DNA from: Epsilonproteobacteria bacterium tcs-49
Lineage (GTDB): Bacteria; Campylobacterota; Campylobacteria; Campylobacterales; Sulfurovaceae
Assembly: GCA_002049495.1 (NCBI GenBank)
Contig: LLYS01000002.1
Location: 124,001-188,000 of the forward strand
DNA: 64,000 bases
Reading direction: 5' to 3'
In this document: piece by piece, positions 26,047 through 34,455 of the stretch
Layout: every line of letters begins with the position of its first letter
How positions within the stretch are numbered: position 1 is the stretch's first letter
Translations under genes and position numbers: made by a program
Notes under the pieces: model-generated
The model's input: only the letters and a program-made list of their open reading frames with translations
The model's database searches: none
What the model was told of the DNA's origin: nothing

Positions 26047-27615
26047 ATGGATCATATTTTAAGTGTTTTAATATTCTTGCCTGCAGTGGCTGGGATACTA
26101 GGATTTTTAGTAGATAAAAACAGTGCAAAGACATACGCGATCACCGTAGCGGCGATCGAATTTGTCATTTCACTCTGGTTATGGATGAGTTTTGACGGCA
26201 CCAACAGCGGCTTGCAGTTTGTGGAGATGTTCCCGATCGTAAGCTCTTTTGGGATCAATTACTATGTGGGCGTTGACGGGATCTCTTTGTTTCTGATCGT
26301 CTTGACGACCTTTATGACGATGATTTCGCTCATGTCGCTGACCATTACGGATAACGTCAAAAACCTCGTACTTTCCGTACTGTTTTTGGAGATGACGATG
26401 GTAGGGGTTTTCGTTGCCCTTGATGCGATTTTGTTTTACGTCTTTTGGGAGCTTTCTTTGGTACCGATGCTTTATATCATCGGTGCATGGGGCGGACCCA
26501 GACGTGTATACGCGGCGATCAAATTTTTCCTCTATACCTTTGCGGGGTCGCTGATCATGCTTGTGGGTATGCTGGTTATGGCGTATCTGTACTACGAAGC
26601 GACGGGTGTATGGAGTTTTGAAATCACCGAGTGGCACAAGTTCGTGCTGCCCTTTGAGTATCAGTTGTGGCTCTTTGCGGCCTTTTTCATCGGCTTTGCG
26701 ATCAAAGTACCCATGTTCCCGTTCCATACATGGTTACCCTATGCGCACGGTCAGGCGCCGACGATCGGTTCGGTGATCCTGGCTGCGGTACTGCTGAAGA
26801 TGGGTACGTACGGTTTCGTCCGTTTCTCTTTGCCCATGTTCCCCGTAGCAAGCGTATACTTTATCATGCCCATCGCGATCTTGTCACTGATCATGATCGT
26901 GTATACGGCGATGGTCGCGTACGCCCAAAAAGATATCAAACAGGTGATCGCATACTCCTCCGTCTCACACATGGGGGTGATTATGCTTGGTCTGTTTGCC
27001 ATGAACGCGGAAGGTTTGGGCGGTTCGATCTTTTTGATGATTTCGCACGGGATCGTCAGCGGCGCGCTGTTTATGCTTGTGGGCGTCATCTACGACAGAA
27101 AGCATACCAAGCTTATGAGCGAATTCGGCGGCTTGGCGAGCGTGATGCCAAAATACGCCACGATCTTCGGGATCATGCTGATGGCTTCGGTGGGCTTGCC
27201 GCTGACCATCGGCTTTGTGGGTGAATTCCTTTCCCTGCTGGGCTTTTACAACGTCAGCCACACCATCACCCTGATCGCGGGCTTGACGATCATCCTGGGC
27301 GCGGTGTATATGCTGACGCTGTATAAAAAGACCTTCTTCGGTCCCGTCGAGCATGAGGAGAACAGAAAGCTGCTTGATCTGAACAAAGTGGAGATGGCGT
27401 CACTCGCACCGCTGGTTGCGGTGGTGATCTGGTTGGGTGTTTATCCCAAGCCGGTGCTTGAACCCATCGATAACAGCGTCAAATCACTGCTTTCATTTAT
27501 GGAGGAGAAGACCGAAGCGCTAGAAACACGATATGACAATAGCGACGAAGCACTCGAAGCGATAGAGGAAGCGAAGAATATCATTGTCGTAAGTCAGAAC
27601 AGGGAGGCAGAATAA
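26047..27615 (+). CDS. nuoM: NADH-quinone oxidoreductase subunit M
   Basis: 522 residues; second antiporter-like subunit. Signatures: FYVFWELSLVPMLYIIGAWGG with the conserved glutamate, FHTWLPYAHGQAPTIGSVIL and KQVIAYSSVSHMGVIMLG. The tail after the last helix is acidic. AAGGAG precedes the start, and the stop overlaps nuoN by one base (TAATG). Confidence 0.97.
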   Translation: MDHILSVLIFLPAVAGILGFLVDKNSAKTYAITVAAIEFVISLWLWMSFDGTNSGLQFVEMFPIVSSFGINYYVGVDGISLFLIVLTTFMTMISLMSLTITDNVKNLVLSVLFLEMTMVGVFVALDAILFYVFWELSLVPMLYIIGAWGGPRRVYAAIKFFLYTFAGSLIMLVGMLVMAYLYYEATGVWSFEITEWHKFVLPFEYQLWLFAAFFIGFAIKVPMFPFHTWLPYAHGQAPTIGSVILAAVLLKMGTYGFVRFSLPMFPVASVYFIMPIAILSLIMIVYTAMVAYAQKDIKQVIAYSSVSHMGVIMLGLFAMNAEGLGGSIFLMISHGIVSGALFMLVGVIYDRKHTKLMSEFGGLASVMPKYATIFGIMLMASVGLPLTIGFVGEFLSLLGFYNVSHTITLIAGLTIILGAVYMLTLYKKTFFGPVEHEENRKLLDLNKVEMASLAPLVAVVIWLGVYPKPVLEPIDNSVKSLLSFMEEKTEALETRYDNSDEALEAIEEAKNIIVVSQNREAE

Positions 27616-29102
27616 TGTTAGAGCCTATTAATGTGAGTTTGGAATCACTGAATCTCGGCACCCTTACCCCGATGCTTATTGCTATCTGCGGTGCTTTGGC
27701 TATTTTGATTATCGATCTGATCAAGAAGGATTTGGATAAATCCCTCTACGTCATGTTGGGGATCTTGATCCTGGCTGTGGATCTTGGCAGCGTTTTGGGC
27801 CAGCAGGTGAACGTACGCGGCTTTTTTGACGTAATGCTTATGGACGGTATCGCCATCGTTTCGCAAGTGATCATCCTTGTGGGATCGATCATCTTTTTAC
27901 CGTTGGCACTGGGCAAAAAGCGGTTCCACGAGTATAAATATCCGGAGTATTTCGCGATGTTTCTATTCATGGTCGCGGGGCTGCAGTTTATGGTCGCAAC
28001 GGATAATCTGATCCTGATCTTTGTGGGGCTTGAGACGGCATCCTTGGCGCTGTATACGCTTATCGCGCTGCACAACAGAGAGCGCTCCTTTGAAGCGGCG
28101 ATCAAGTACTTTACCATGGGTGCGCTTGCAGCGGCGTTTTACGCGTTGGGCTCGGCGATTCTGTACGCCCTTACCGGAAGCGTGGAGATCGGCCAGATCG
28201 CGCAGGCACTGGGTGATCGCAACTTTGAACCGATCGTACTTATCCTTGCGGCGGCTATCTTTATGATCGGCGCGCTAGGGTTCAAACTCTCCATGGTACC
28301 GTTTCACACCTGGACGCCGGACGTATATGAAGGCTCCTCCGCGCCGCTTGCGGGCTATATGTCGATCATGCCCAAAGTCGCGGGCTTCGTCGTAGCGATC
28401 CGTTTGTTTGAGTTTATGATCCAAAGCGGGATCTGGTGGGTACACGATACGCTGATGGTGATCGCGGTACTGACGATGGTACTGGCAAATATCACCGCAC
28501 TTGTACAAAACGACGTCAAGCGTATGCTGGCGTTTAGTTCCATCTCCCACGCAGGCTTTTTGATGCTTGCGATCGTGATCGGAACGACCAAGGCAAACAG
28601 TGCACTCTTTTTGTATTTCGCACTGTTTATGTTTACCAACATGGGTGCGTTTACGATGCTGTGGATCTCCAGACACAAGTCCAACAAGTTCCACAACCGC
28701 TACGACCACCCCTTTGAAAAGTTTGCGGGGATGATCCGTATCCAGCCAGTCGGCGCGGTGATCATGGCGCTATTTATGCTCAGTCTCGCCGGAATTCCGC
28801 CCTTTAGTCTTTTCTGGGGAAAAATTTACGTCATCAGTGCGGCGGTGGATTCGCACTATATCACGCTGGCGATCATTATGGCGCTTAACAGTGCGATCGC
28901 GGCGTACTACTACTTGAAACTGATCGTATATATGTTCTTGAAAGATCCGGCGCAAAACGACGGAACGGCGTATGTGAAAAACGCTTCCAAGTCGCTGCAG
29001 ACCGTGATCGGCATCTGCGCTTTTGTGACCCTGGCGTCCATTATGTTCGTAGGTCCGATTTTAGATACAATTACATATATGATGCAAGTCAGCGGATTTT
29101 AA
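27615..29102 (+). CDS. nuoN: NADH-quinone oxidoreductase subunit N
   Basis: 495 residues; third antiporter-like subunit and last nuo gene. Seen: FVGLETASLALYTLIALH, FHTWTPDVYEGSSAPLAGYM and VKRMLAFSSISHAGFLML. Coupled to nuoM through overlapping stop and start. The operon order A-B-C-D-E'-F'-G-G-H-I-J-K-L-M-N is intact. Confidence 0.97.
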   Translation: MLEPINVSLESLNLGTLTPMLIAICGALAILIIDLIKKDLDKSLYVMLGILILAVDLGSVLGQQVNVRGFFDVMLMDGIAIVSQVIILVGSIIFLPLALGKKRFHEYKYPEYFAMFLFMVAGLQFMVATDNLILIFVGLETASLALYTLIALHNRERSFEAAIKYFTMGALAAAFYALGSAILYALTGSVEIGQIAQALGDRNFEPIVLILAAAIFMIGALGFKLSMVPFHTWTPDVYEGSSAPLAGYMSIMPKVAGFVVAIRLFEFMIQSGIWWVHDTLMVIAVLTMVLANITALVQNDVKRMLAFSSISHAGFLMLAIVIGTTKANSALFLYFALFMFTNMGAFTMLWISRHKSNKFHNRYDHPFEKFAGMIRIQPVGAVIMALFMLSLAGIPPFSLFWGKIYVISAAVDSHYITLAIIMALNSAIAAYYYLKLIVYMFLKDPAQNDGTAYVKNASKSLQTVIGICAFVTLASIMFVGPILDTITYMMQVSGF

Positions 29103-29105
29103 CCC

Positions 29106-29126
29106 CTTTCTCCCTTTGGGGGAAAG
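29106..29126 (+). terminator. Hairpin between nuoN and pflA
   Basis: CTTTCTCCC pairs with GGGGGAAAG around a TTT loop (nine pairs including one G-U), starting three bases after the nuoN stop. No T tract follows, so it may only attenuate or stabilise the 3' end; pflA could still be read through. Confidence 0.45.
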
Positions 29127-29143
29127 AGGACCTAAGGTGGTAA

Positions 29144-31492
29144 ATGCGAACGGTTTTTCTTTTCTCCCTCGTTATAACGACTCTGTTTAGCTTCGAGATC
29201 AATATCCGAAGCGGTAAAGAGGCAAATCAGCAATACTCCATTCTCCACGTCAAATCCGAAGAGTTTAAATTCGTCTGTAGCGAAAACAGCGATGAATTTA
29301 TGCGGGTGCAGTCGATCCGCTGCGAAGTTCCCCGGGGATTCCGCGAAAACCTGCAGGATATCAAGCATCCCATGATGCATCTGGATTTTGAAAAAACACG
29401 GGTCAACTTTACCCTGACCGTAACAAGCGATTACAAATTAAAACTCTTTCCCATCAGTCCCCCCTTTTATAAAAAAAACCGCGCGGAGTATTTCGGCGTA
29501 GAGAAATCCCTGCACTGGATCGTGGTTGCGTATAAAAAGGAGTTGCCCTTTTTGCAGGAAAAGCAGAGTTCGGGATTGCGCTTTCCCATCCCGACCGATT
29601 TTGAAACCCTGCCGGCGGTGGGCCCGGTAGATATCAACTCCCTGCCCGTAGCGGCGCAGACCAGCCGGGACGTCAAGCAGTTCGTGCGTCTGGAACAGAT
29701 GTATAAAAACGCGGAGTATGAGAACGCTTCCAAGCTTGCCGCGGATTTGATGGATCGCTACCAAAACTCCATCTTTATGAGCGATTTTATGCGCTATCGC
29801 ATGAAAGCGCTGCAAGCGCAGGGGATCGAGGGGAACTTCGATACGATCATCAACCTGGGCAAACGTTTTATCCGCAACTTTACCTCCGATGAGTATCTGC
29901 CCGAAATTTTGCTGATTATGGCCAATACCTATGCAAAAACGGGCTTTTTAAGCGATGCCAACTACTTTTTCGATCGTCTGATCAATGAGTATGAGGGCAA
30001 CTATTTCAGGGATATGGGGCGCATCGATTATGCGGATATGCGCCAAAGCAACGGCGATGACGAGGAGGCGATCAAGATTTTGCGCGACGTCTTTTACTCC
30101 ACTACCTTTCCCGAAGCCGCGTCCCGGGCCGCCGACCACCTGGGCGAACTGTTCTTAAACGACAAGGTTTACGACAAAGCGGTATTTTACTACCAAAAGA
30201 TTTGGGATAACAACCGGGCGTATCTGCTGGATAACCAGAATAAACTCCACGAGATCGCCACGCGGCTTGCGCAGTCACCGGAGGGACTTGATCTGGCGAT
30301 TGCGATGAATAAAAAGCTGCTGGAGGGCTTGCGCAAGATCCAGGATGAACTGCATGAACCGGTCATGTACGAGATCGCGCTCTGGCTTGACGAGGCGAAG
30401 CGCTACGATGAAGCGTTTGGCGCTTACGAACGCTATATCAAAGAGTATCCCTTCGGCGAATACAGCGAAGAGGTCAAGGAGAAACTTGATATGCTCTTTG
30501 TCAAGCAAGATGACGGCAACGTGACCCAAAAGCTGGGCAACCTGGATGAGATGATCGAAAAATACCGGGGAGAGGATATCGGGAACAAAGCGCTGCTTGC
30601 GAAACTGCAGGTGCTTTACGACGACGGAAAATACGCGGAGGTGATCGCGCAGTACGATGCGGTACAGGCGATGGGAAGCGAGCGGCGCGAGCAGGGGATG
30701 GCAGTTATCCAAAAAGCGCTGCAAAAACAGGCGATTGCCGCCATCGGGGAGCAAAACTGCGGCGAGTTTGCCTCCTTGCAAAGTGATTACGGCGTAGATA
30801 TCAACACCTCGGCGGCAGGCCGCAGGGATCTGTTTGAGTGTTACGTTTCCCTTGCGCGCTACGAACAAGCAAGACAGATCGCCGACGAGCAGATCGCCCG
30901 GGGGGACGTGCAGGAGCGTATCGCGTGGCTGTGTGCCTTGGCGGACGTGCACGTGAAGCTGGGTAAATTCGCCCTGGCGAAGGTAACCTATGACGATATT
31001 TTGGCCCTGGACGGCGATCCCGATTGCCCCGAGATCGACAAGAAGCGTTTCAACGTAGCCGCCCAGCTGCAAGACGGGGCGTTGATGCTGGAGCTGCTGC
31101 CCAAACTGGAGCAGCGGTACGCCGGGCGGGCGTATCTGCTCGAAGCATATAAAAAGATGGTCGAAACCGCCGAAGACAGCACCGTCAAGCGGGTCTATAT
31201 CGATAAGATGCTGCAGTTGCAAAAGCAGCTTGATTTGAGACTTTACTCCCCGTGGGTGGAGCTGCAGGCGGTCAAATACCTTGAGGATAAGCAGCGGCTC
31301 CTGCCGCTGCTGCAAAAGGCGCTGGAGATGGAACTGGAAACGGTCCAGCGTGCCCGGCTGCATTATGAGTTGGGCAATATCTACCAAAGCATGGGTGAAA
31401 ATGAAAAATCCAGACAGAGTTACGAGCGCTGTATGGAGGATGAGAGCATGTGGAAATCGATCTGCCGTGATGCGCAGACCCTGCTGCCGTAG
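29144..31492 (+). CDS. pflA: PflA-like periplasmic TPR protein of the flagellar motor
   Basis: 782 residues with a signal peptide (MRTVFLFSLVITTLFSF) and repeated TPR-type helix pairs from about 180 to the end (e.g. YDEAFGAYERYIKEYPFGEY, YEQARQIADEQIA, RLHYELGNIYQSMGENEKS). Campylobacter PflA has nearly the same length and architecture, forms part of the periplasmic motor scaffold for stator units, and is encoded directly after nuoN. The conserved order nuoN-pflA and the matching size are the basis of the call. An AAGGTGG site precedes the ATG. Identity of individual repeats was judged by eye. Confidence 0.8.
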   Translation: MRTVFLFSLVITTLFSFEINIRSGKEANQQYSILHVKSEEFKFVCSENSDEFMRVQSIRCEVPRGFRENLQDIKHPMMHLDFEKTRVNFTLTVTSDYKLKLFPISPPFYKKNRAEYFGVEKSLHWIVVAYKKELPFLQEKQSSGLRFPIPTDFETLPAVGPVDINSLPVAAQTSRDVKQFVRLEQMYKNAEYENASKLAADLMDRYQNSIFMSDFMRYRMKALQAQGIEGNFDTIINLGKRFIRNFTSDEYLPEILLIMANTYAKTGFLSDANYFFDRLINEYEGNYFRDMGRIDYADMRQSNGDDEEAIKILRDVFYSTTFPEAASRAADHLGELFLNDKVYDKAVFYYQKIWDNNRAYLLDNQNKLHEIATRLAQSPEGLDLAIAMNKKLLEGLRKIQDELHEPVMYEIALWLDEAKRYDEAFGAYERYIKEYPFGEYSEEVKEKLDMLFVKQDDGNVTQKLGNLDEMIEKYRGEDIGNKALLAKLQVLYDDGKYAEVIAQYDAVQAMGSERREQGMAVIQKALQKQAIAAIGEQNCGEFASLQSDYGVDINTSAAGRRDLFECYVSLARYEQARQIADEQIARGDVQERIAWLCALADVHVKLGKFALAKVTYDDILALDGDPDCPEIDKKRFNVAAQLQDGALMLELLPKLEQRYAGRAYLLEAYKKMVETAEDSTVKRVYIDKMLQLQKQLDLRLYSPWVELQAVKYLEDKQRLLPLLQKALEMELETVQRARLHYELGNIYQSMGENEKSRQSYERCMEDESMWKSICRDAQTLLP

Positions 31493-31553
31493 CGGGGGGA
31501 GCGCCGCAAATCGGGACGATTTTGATATTAAGTATCGATTAAGATTGGTTTGT

Positions 31554-31559
31554 TACAAT
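31554..31559 (+). promoter_or_regulatory. Candidate -10 for the ectoine operon
   Basis: TACAAT in an AT-rich tract, ending 14 bases before the ectA ATG. If used, the leader would be only about eight bases, consistent with the absence of a ribosome-binding sequence before ectA. No clear -35 with 16-18 base spacing is visible. Confidence 0.35.
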
Positions 31560-31573
31560 GGATTCACAAAACT

Positions 31574-32080
31574 ATGAAAGGATTTGTTATCAAAGACGAC
31601 GATAGTTATATTATTAGAGAACCTAATATCAAAGATGGGTTAGCCATCTATCGGTTAGTCAAAAAAACTCAGGTTTTAGATGTGAACTCTTCATATCTAT
31701 ACAATCTTATTGGAGAACATTTTTCCAAAACTTCACTGGTTGTAACGGTTGATGATCAAATTGTCGGTTTTATCAGCGCATATTTCCTGCCTGAGGAACC
31801 CGAAACGCTTTTTATTTGGCAAGTGGGCGTAGACAGCTCCATGCGCGGCAAAGGCTTGGCGAAAAAACTTGTTCGCGGCGTTATTGAAAAGCATAAAGAT
31901 CGAATCAAGAGGCTGCATACGACGGTTTCCCCTTCAAACGTACCTTCAAACAAACTTTTCGACTCCATCGCAAAAGAATACGACACGACTATAGAGGAAA
32001 AAGTTTTTTTAGAAACAAGTGACTTTGAAGAGGGCCACGAAGAAGAAATTTTAAAAATAATACCAATAAAGGATAGATAG
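31574..32080 (+). CDS. ectA: L-2,4-diaminobutyric acid acetyltransferase
   Basis: 168 residues, GNAT fold. EctA transfers acetyl from acetyl-CoA to the gamma-amino group of diaminobutyrate, the second ectoine-specific step. Seen: FIREPNIKDG-like opening (IREPNIKDGLAIYRLV), the acetyl-CoA loop FIWQVGVDSSMRGKGLAKKL and TTVSPSNVPSNKLF, all EctA hallmarks. I start at the ATG at 31574 because MKGFVIKDDDSYIIREP is the usual amino terminus; no good ribosome site is present. The stop abuts the ectB ATG. Confidence 0.93.
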   Translation: MKGFVIKDDDSYIIREPNIKDGLAIYRLVKKTQVLDVNSSYLYNLIGEHFSKTSLVVTVDDQIVGFISAYFLPEEPETLFIWQVGVDSSMRGKGLAKKLVRGVIEKHKDRIKRLHTTVSPSNVPSNKLFDSIAKEYDTTIEEKVFLETSDFEEGHEEEILKIIPIKDR

Positions 32081-33361
32081 ATGAGAGTATTTGAAAACAC
32101 GGAATCTGAAGTAAGGGGATATATCAGAAGTTTCCCCACAATTTTTACAAAAAGCAAGGGTGCCGTCTTGACCGATGAGCAGGGCGTTGAGTATATCGAC
32201 TTCTTTGCCGGTGCGGGGGTACTGAACTACGGACACAACAACGATGACATCTCCAAAGCGATGATCGAGTATATCCAAAACGACGGGGTGATCCACGGCT
32301 TGGATATGGCTACGACGGCGAAAAAAGAGTTTATGGAGAGCTTTGTAGGCAACATTCTCGAACCGAGAGGGCTTGATTACAAGATGCAGTTTACCGGACC
32401 TACCGGTGCCAACGTCGTGGAAACGGCGCTGAAGCTGGCACGCCTGGTCAAAGGAAGAAGCAACGTCGTCGCCTTTACCAACGGATACCACGGTCTGAGC
32501 CAGGGCGCACTTGCCGTAACGGGGAACAACGAGTATAGAGATGAGAGTTATATCAGCAGATGCAACGCTACTTTTATGCCTTTTGACGGCTTTTTGGGCG
32601 ATTACAACTCCTTGACCTATTTCAGAAAGTTCCTTGAAGACAGCAGCAGCGGCGTAGATACGCCCGCAGCCGTTATCGTGGAAACGATCCAGGGCGAAGG
32701 CGGAATCAACGTAGCGAGTAAAGAGTGGCTCCAGGAGCTTGCGGAGCTGTGCCAAGAGTGGGATATTTTGCTTATCATCGACGATATCCAGGTGGGCAAC
32801 GGACGAAGCGGTGAATTTTTCAGCTTTGAATTTGCCGATATCAAACCCGATATGGTCACCATGAGTAAATCGATCGGCGGCGGACTGCCCATGTCGCTGC
32901 TTCTGTTCAAGCCCGAGCTTGACCAGTGGAAGCCCGGCGAGCATACGGGAACCTTTAGAGGAAATAACCTGGCGTTTGTCGCTTCCAAAGTAGCGATCGA
33001 TAAATATTGGCAAAATGACGAATTTTCCAAATCGATCAAATACAAAGAGAAGATCATCAAAGAGAGACTCGAAGAGATCGCGGCCAAATACAAAGGCGAG
33101 TACGATATCGAAGTACGAGGTAGAGGCTTTGCGTACGGTTTTGAGATCAAAAACGACGACTCTATGGCCGGCGAAATTTCCGCAAAAGGGTTTGAGCACA
33201 ACCTGATTATCGAAACGGCGGGAAGCGATGACCAGGTGGTGAAATTCCTTCCGCCGCTCATCATCGACGAAGATACGCTAAGAGAGGGACTTAAGCGCTT
33301 TGAAAAAGCGCTCGATCAACTGGTAGCGGAGAGAAAAGAGCAGATCTCCAAAGAGTTTTAA
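32081..33361 (+). CDS. ectB: Diaminobutyrate-2-oxoglutarate transaminase
   Basis: 426 residues, class III PLP aminotransferase that makes 2,4-diaminobutyrate from aspartate semialdehyde. Seen: IDFFAGAGVLNYGHNN, MQFTGPTGANVVETALKLAR, FTNGYHG, the cofactor strand LLIIDDIQVGNGRSG and the PLP-lysine region MVTMSKSIGGGLPMS. Normal length for EctB. Immediately adjacent to ectA. Confidence 0.96.
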   Translation: MRVFENTESEVRGYIRSFPTIFTKSKGAVLTDEQGVEYIDFFAGAGVLNYGHNNDDISKAMIEYIQNDGVIHGLDMATTAKKEFMESFVGNILEPRGLDYKMQFTGPTGANVVETALKLARLVKGRSNVVAFTNGYHGLSQGALAVTGNNEYRDESYISRCNATFMPFDGFLGDYNSLTYFRKFLEDSSSGVDTPAAVIVETIQGEGGINVASKEWLQELAELCQEWDILLIIDDIQVGNGRSGEFFSFEFADIKPDMVTMSKSIGGGLPMSLLLFKPELDQWKPGEHTGTFRGNNLAFVASKVAIDKYWQNDEFSKSIKYKEKIIKERLEEIAAKYKGEYDIEVRGRGFAYGFEIKNDDSMAGEISAKGFEHNLIIETAGSDDQVVKFLPPLIIDEDTLREGLKRFEKALDQLVAERKEQISKEF

Positions 33362-33384
33362 TCAACATTTGGTAAAAGATTTAC

Positions 33385-33418
33385 AAAGGGCTTGTGTCAT
33401 CGGCATAAGCCCTTTTTT
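33385..33418 (+). terminator. Rho-independent-type terminator between ectB and ectC
   Basis: AAAGGGCTTGTG pairs imperfectly with CATAAGCCCTTT around a seven-base loop and is followed immediately by a T run (TTTTTT). It lies 23 bases after the ectB stop. Placement inside ectABC suggests that part of the transcripts end before ectC, or that ectC has its own promoter. Confidence 0.7.
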
Positions 33419-33430
33419 ATTTTCCGGCAC

Positions 33431-33455
33431 GTTTGAAAAGCAAAGCTTCTCAAAC
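33431..33455 (+). repeat. Inverted repeat between ectB and ectC
   Basis: GTTTGAAAAGC and GCTTCTCAAAC form an 11-bp stem with one mismatch around AAA. No T run follows. It could be an operator for ectC or a second 3'-end stabilising hairpin. A further CCGTT/AACGG pair lies just downstream (about 33457-33479). Confidence 0.5.
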
Positions 33456-33523
33456 TCCGTTCACACGCTGACGCAACGGTGAGGCGTATATACATAGAAG
33501 ATTACATAAATATAGGAGAACAG

Positions 33524-33919
33524 ATGGAAATTATCGATATTGAAAAGATCAAAGGAACAGACAGAGAGGTAGAAGCCGAGGGCGGACAGTGGATCAGCCG
33601 AAGAATGCTTTTGAAAAAAGACGGAATGGGCTTTTCCATGCATGAAACAATCATCAAAGCGGGTACAAAAACCCACATCCACTACCAAAACCACCTTGAA
33701 GCGGTCTACTGCGTAGCCGGAAACGGAAAGATCGAAGATCTGGATACGGGTGAAGTACACGAAATCCACGACGGGATCTTGTATTCACTGAACAACCACG
33801 ACGAGCACTACCTCTACGGCGGGACCGAAGATATGCGCCTGATCTGCGTTTTCAATCCTCCCATCACGGGACGCGAGCACCACGATGAAAACGGTGTTTA
33901 CCCCCTCATCGAAGATTAA
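33524..33919 (+). CDS. ectC: L-ectoine synthase
   Basis: 131 residues, cupin fold; cyclises N-gamma-acetyldiaminobutyrate to ectoine. Seen: GGQWISRRMLLKKDGMGFS, HIHYQNHLEAVYCVAGNG with the metal-binding glutamate, and VFNPPITGREHHDENGVYP, all EctC-specific. The ATG at 33524 follows an AGGAGAA; upstream in-frame codons in the hairpin region are rejected. Separated from ectB by 162 bases with two hairpins. No EctD hydroxylase or aspartokinase gene is adjacent. Confidence 0.96.
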   Translation: MEIIDIEKIKGTDREVEAEGGQWISRRMLLKKDGMGFSMHETIIKAGTKTHIHYQNHLEAVYCVAGNGKIEDLDTGEVHEIHDGILYSLNNHDEHYLYGGTEDMRLICVFNPPITGREHHDENGVYPLIED

Positions 33920-34035
33920 TACCGCCGCCGCATCCCCTTTGGGTGCGGCAAATTCCCCAGATCGTCCCCGCATTTACTACAATCACTACAAAAATATACT
34001 ACAATTGCATAGAATCTTTTTTTAAAGGAATTGCC

Positions 34036-34452
34036 GTGTCGACGAAGGAGAAACTTACCCAGTATAAATTCAGTATCGAACTGCTCGTCGCCGTTATATT
34101 GTTTGCGGTGGCGCTGTATATGGATAAGGTGGTGGAGTTTATTATCTATATGCTTTATTTCATCATCTTCGTCGAGATCGTGCGCACCATTTTGAGCTTT
34201 ATCCGTGAACAGCGGGTACGGTTGACGCCGCTGATCGATGCGTTTATTATCCTGGCGCTGCGGGAGTTTATCGTCAACGTCGTAAAGATCAACACGACGC
34301 AGGTACACTCTTTTCAGGATCTGTTTAACTCCCCGATCAATTTTCACATCCTGGTCTTTAGCGGGGTATTGATCTTTTTGTTTATCCTGCGTTTTATGTC
34401 GCAAAAAACCTCCCCCGACCGCTACGGCAAATCCAAAGAGAACCACTCCTAA
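34036..34452 (+). CDS. PsiE-like small integral membrane protein
   Basis: 138 residues beginning at GTG 34036, after AAAGGAA. Four hydrophobic helices and the block LREFIVNVV match the PsiE (phosphate-starvation-inducible) family, whose biochemical role is unknown. The stop is three bases before the kinase gene start, so it is the first gene of a psiE-kinase-regulator unit; a sensory accessory role is possible but is inference only. Confidence 0.7.
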   Translation: MSTKEKLTQYKFSIELLVAVILFAVALYMDKVVEFIIYMLYFIIFVEIVRTILSFIREQRVRLTPLIDAFIILALREFIVNVVKINTTQVHSFQDLFNSPINFHILVFSGVLIFLFILRFMSQKTSPDRYGKSKENHS

Positions 34453-34455
34453 CCC

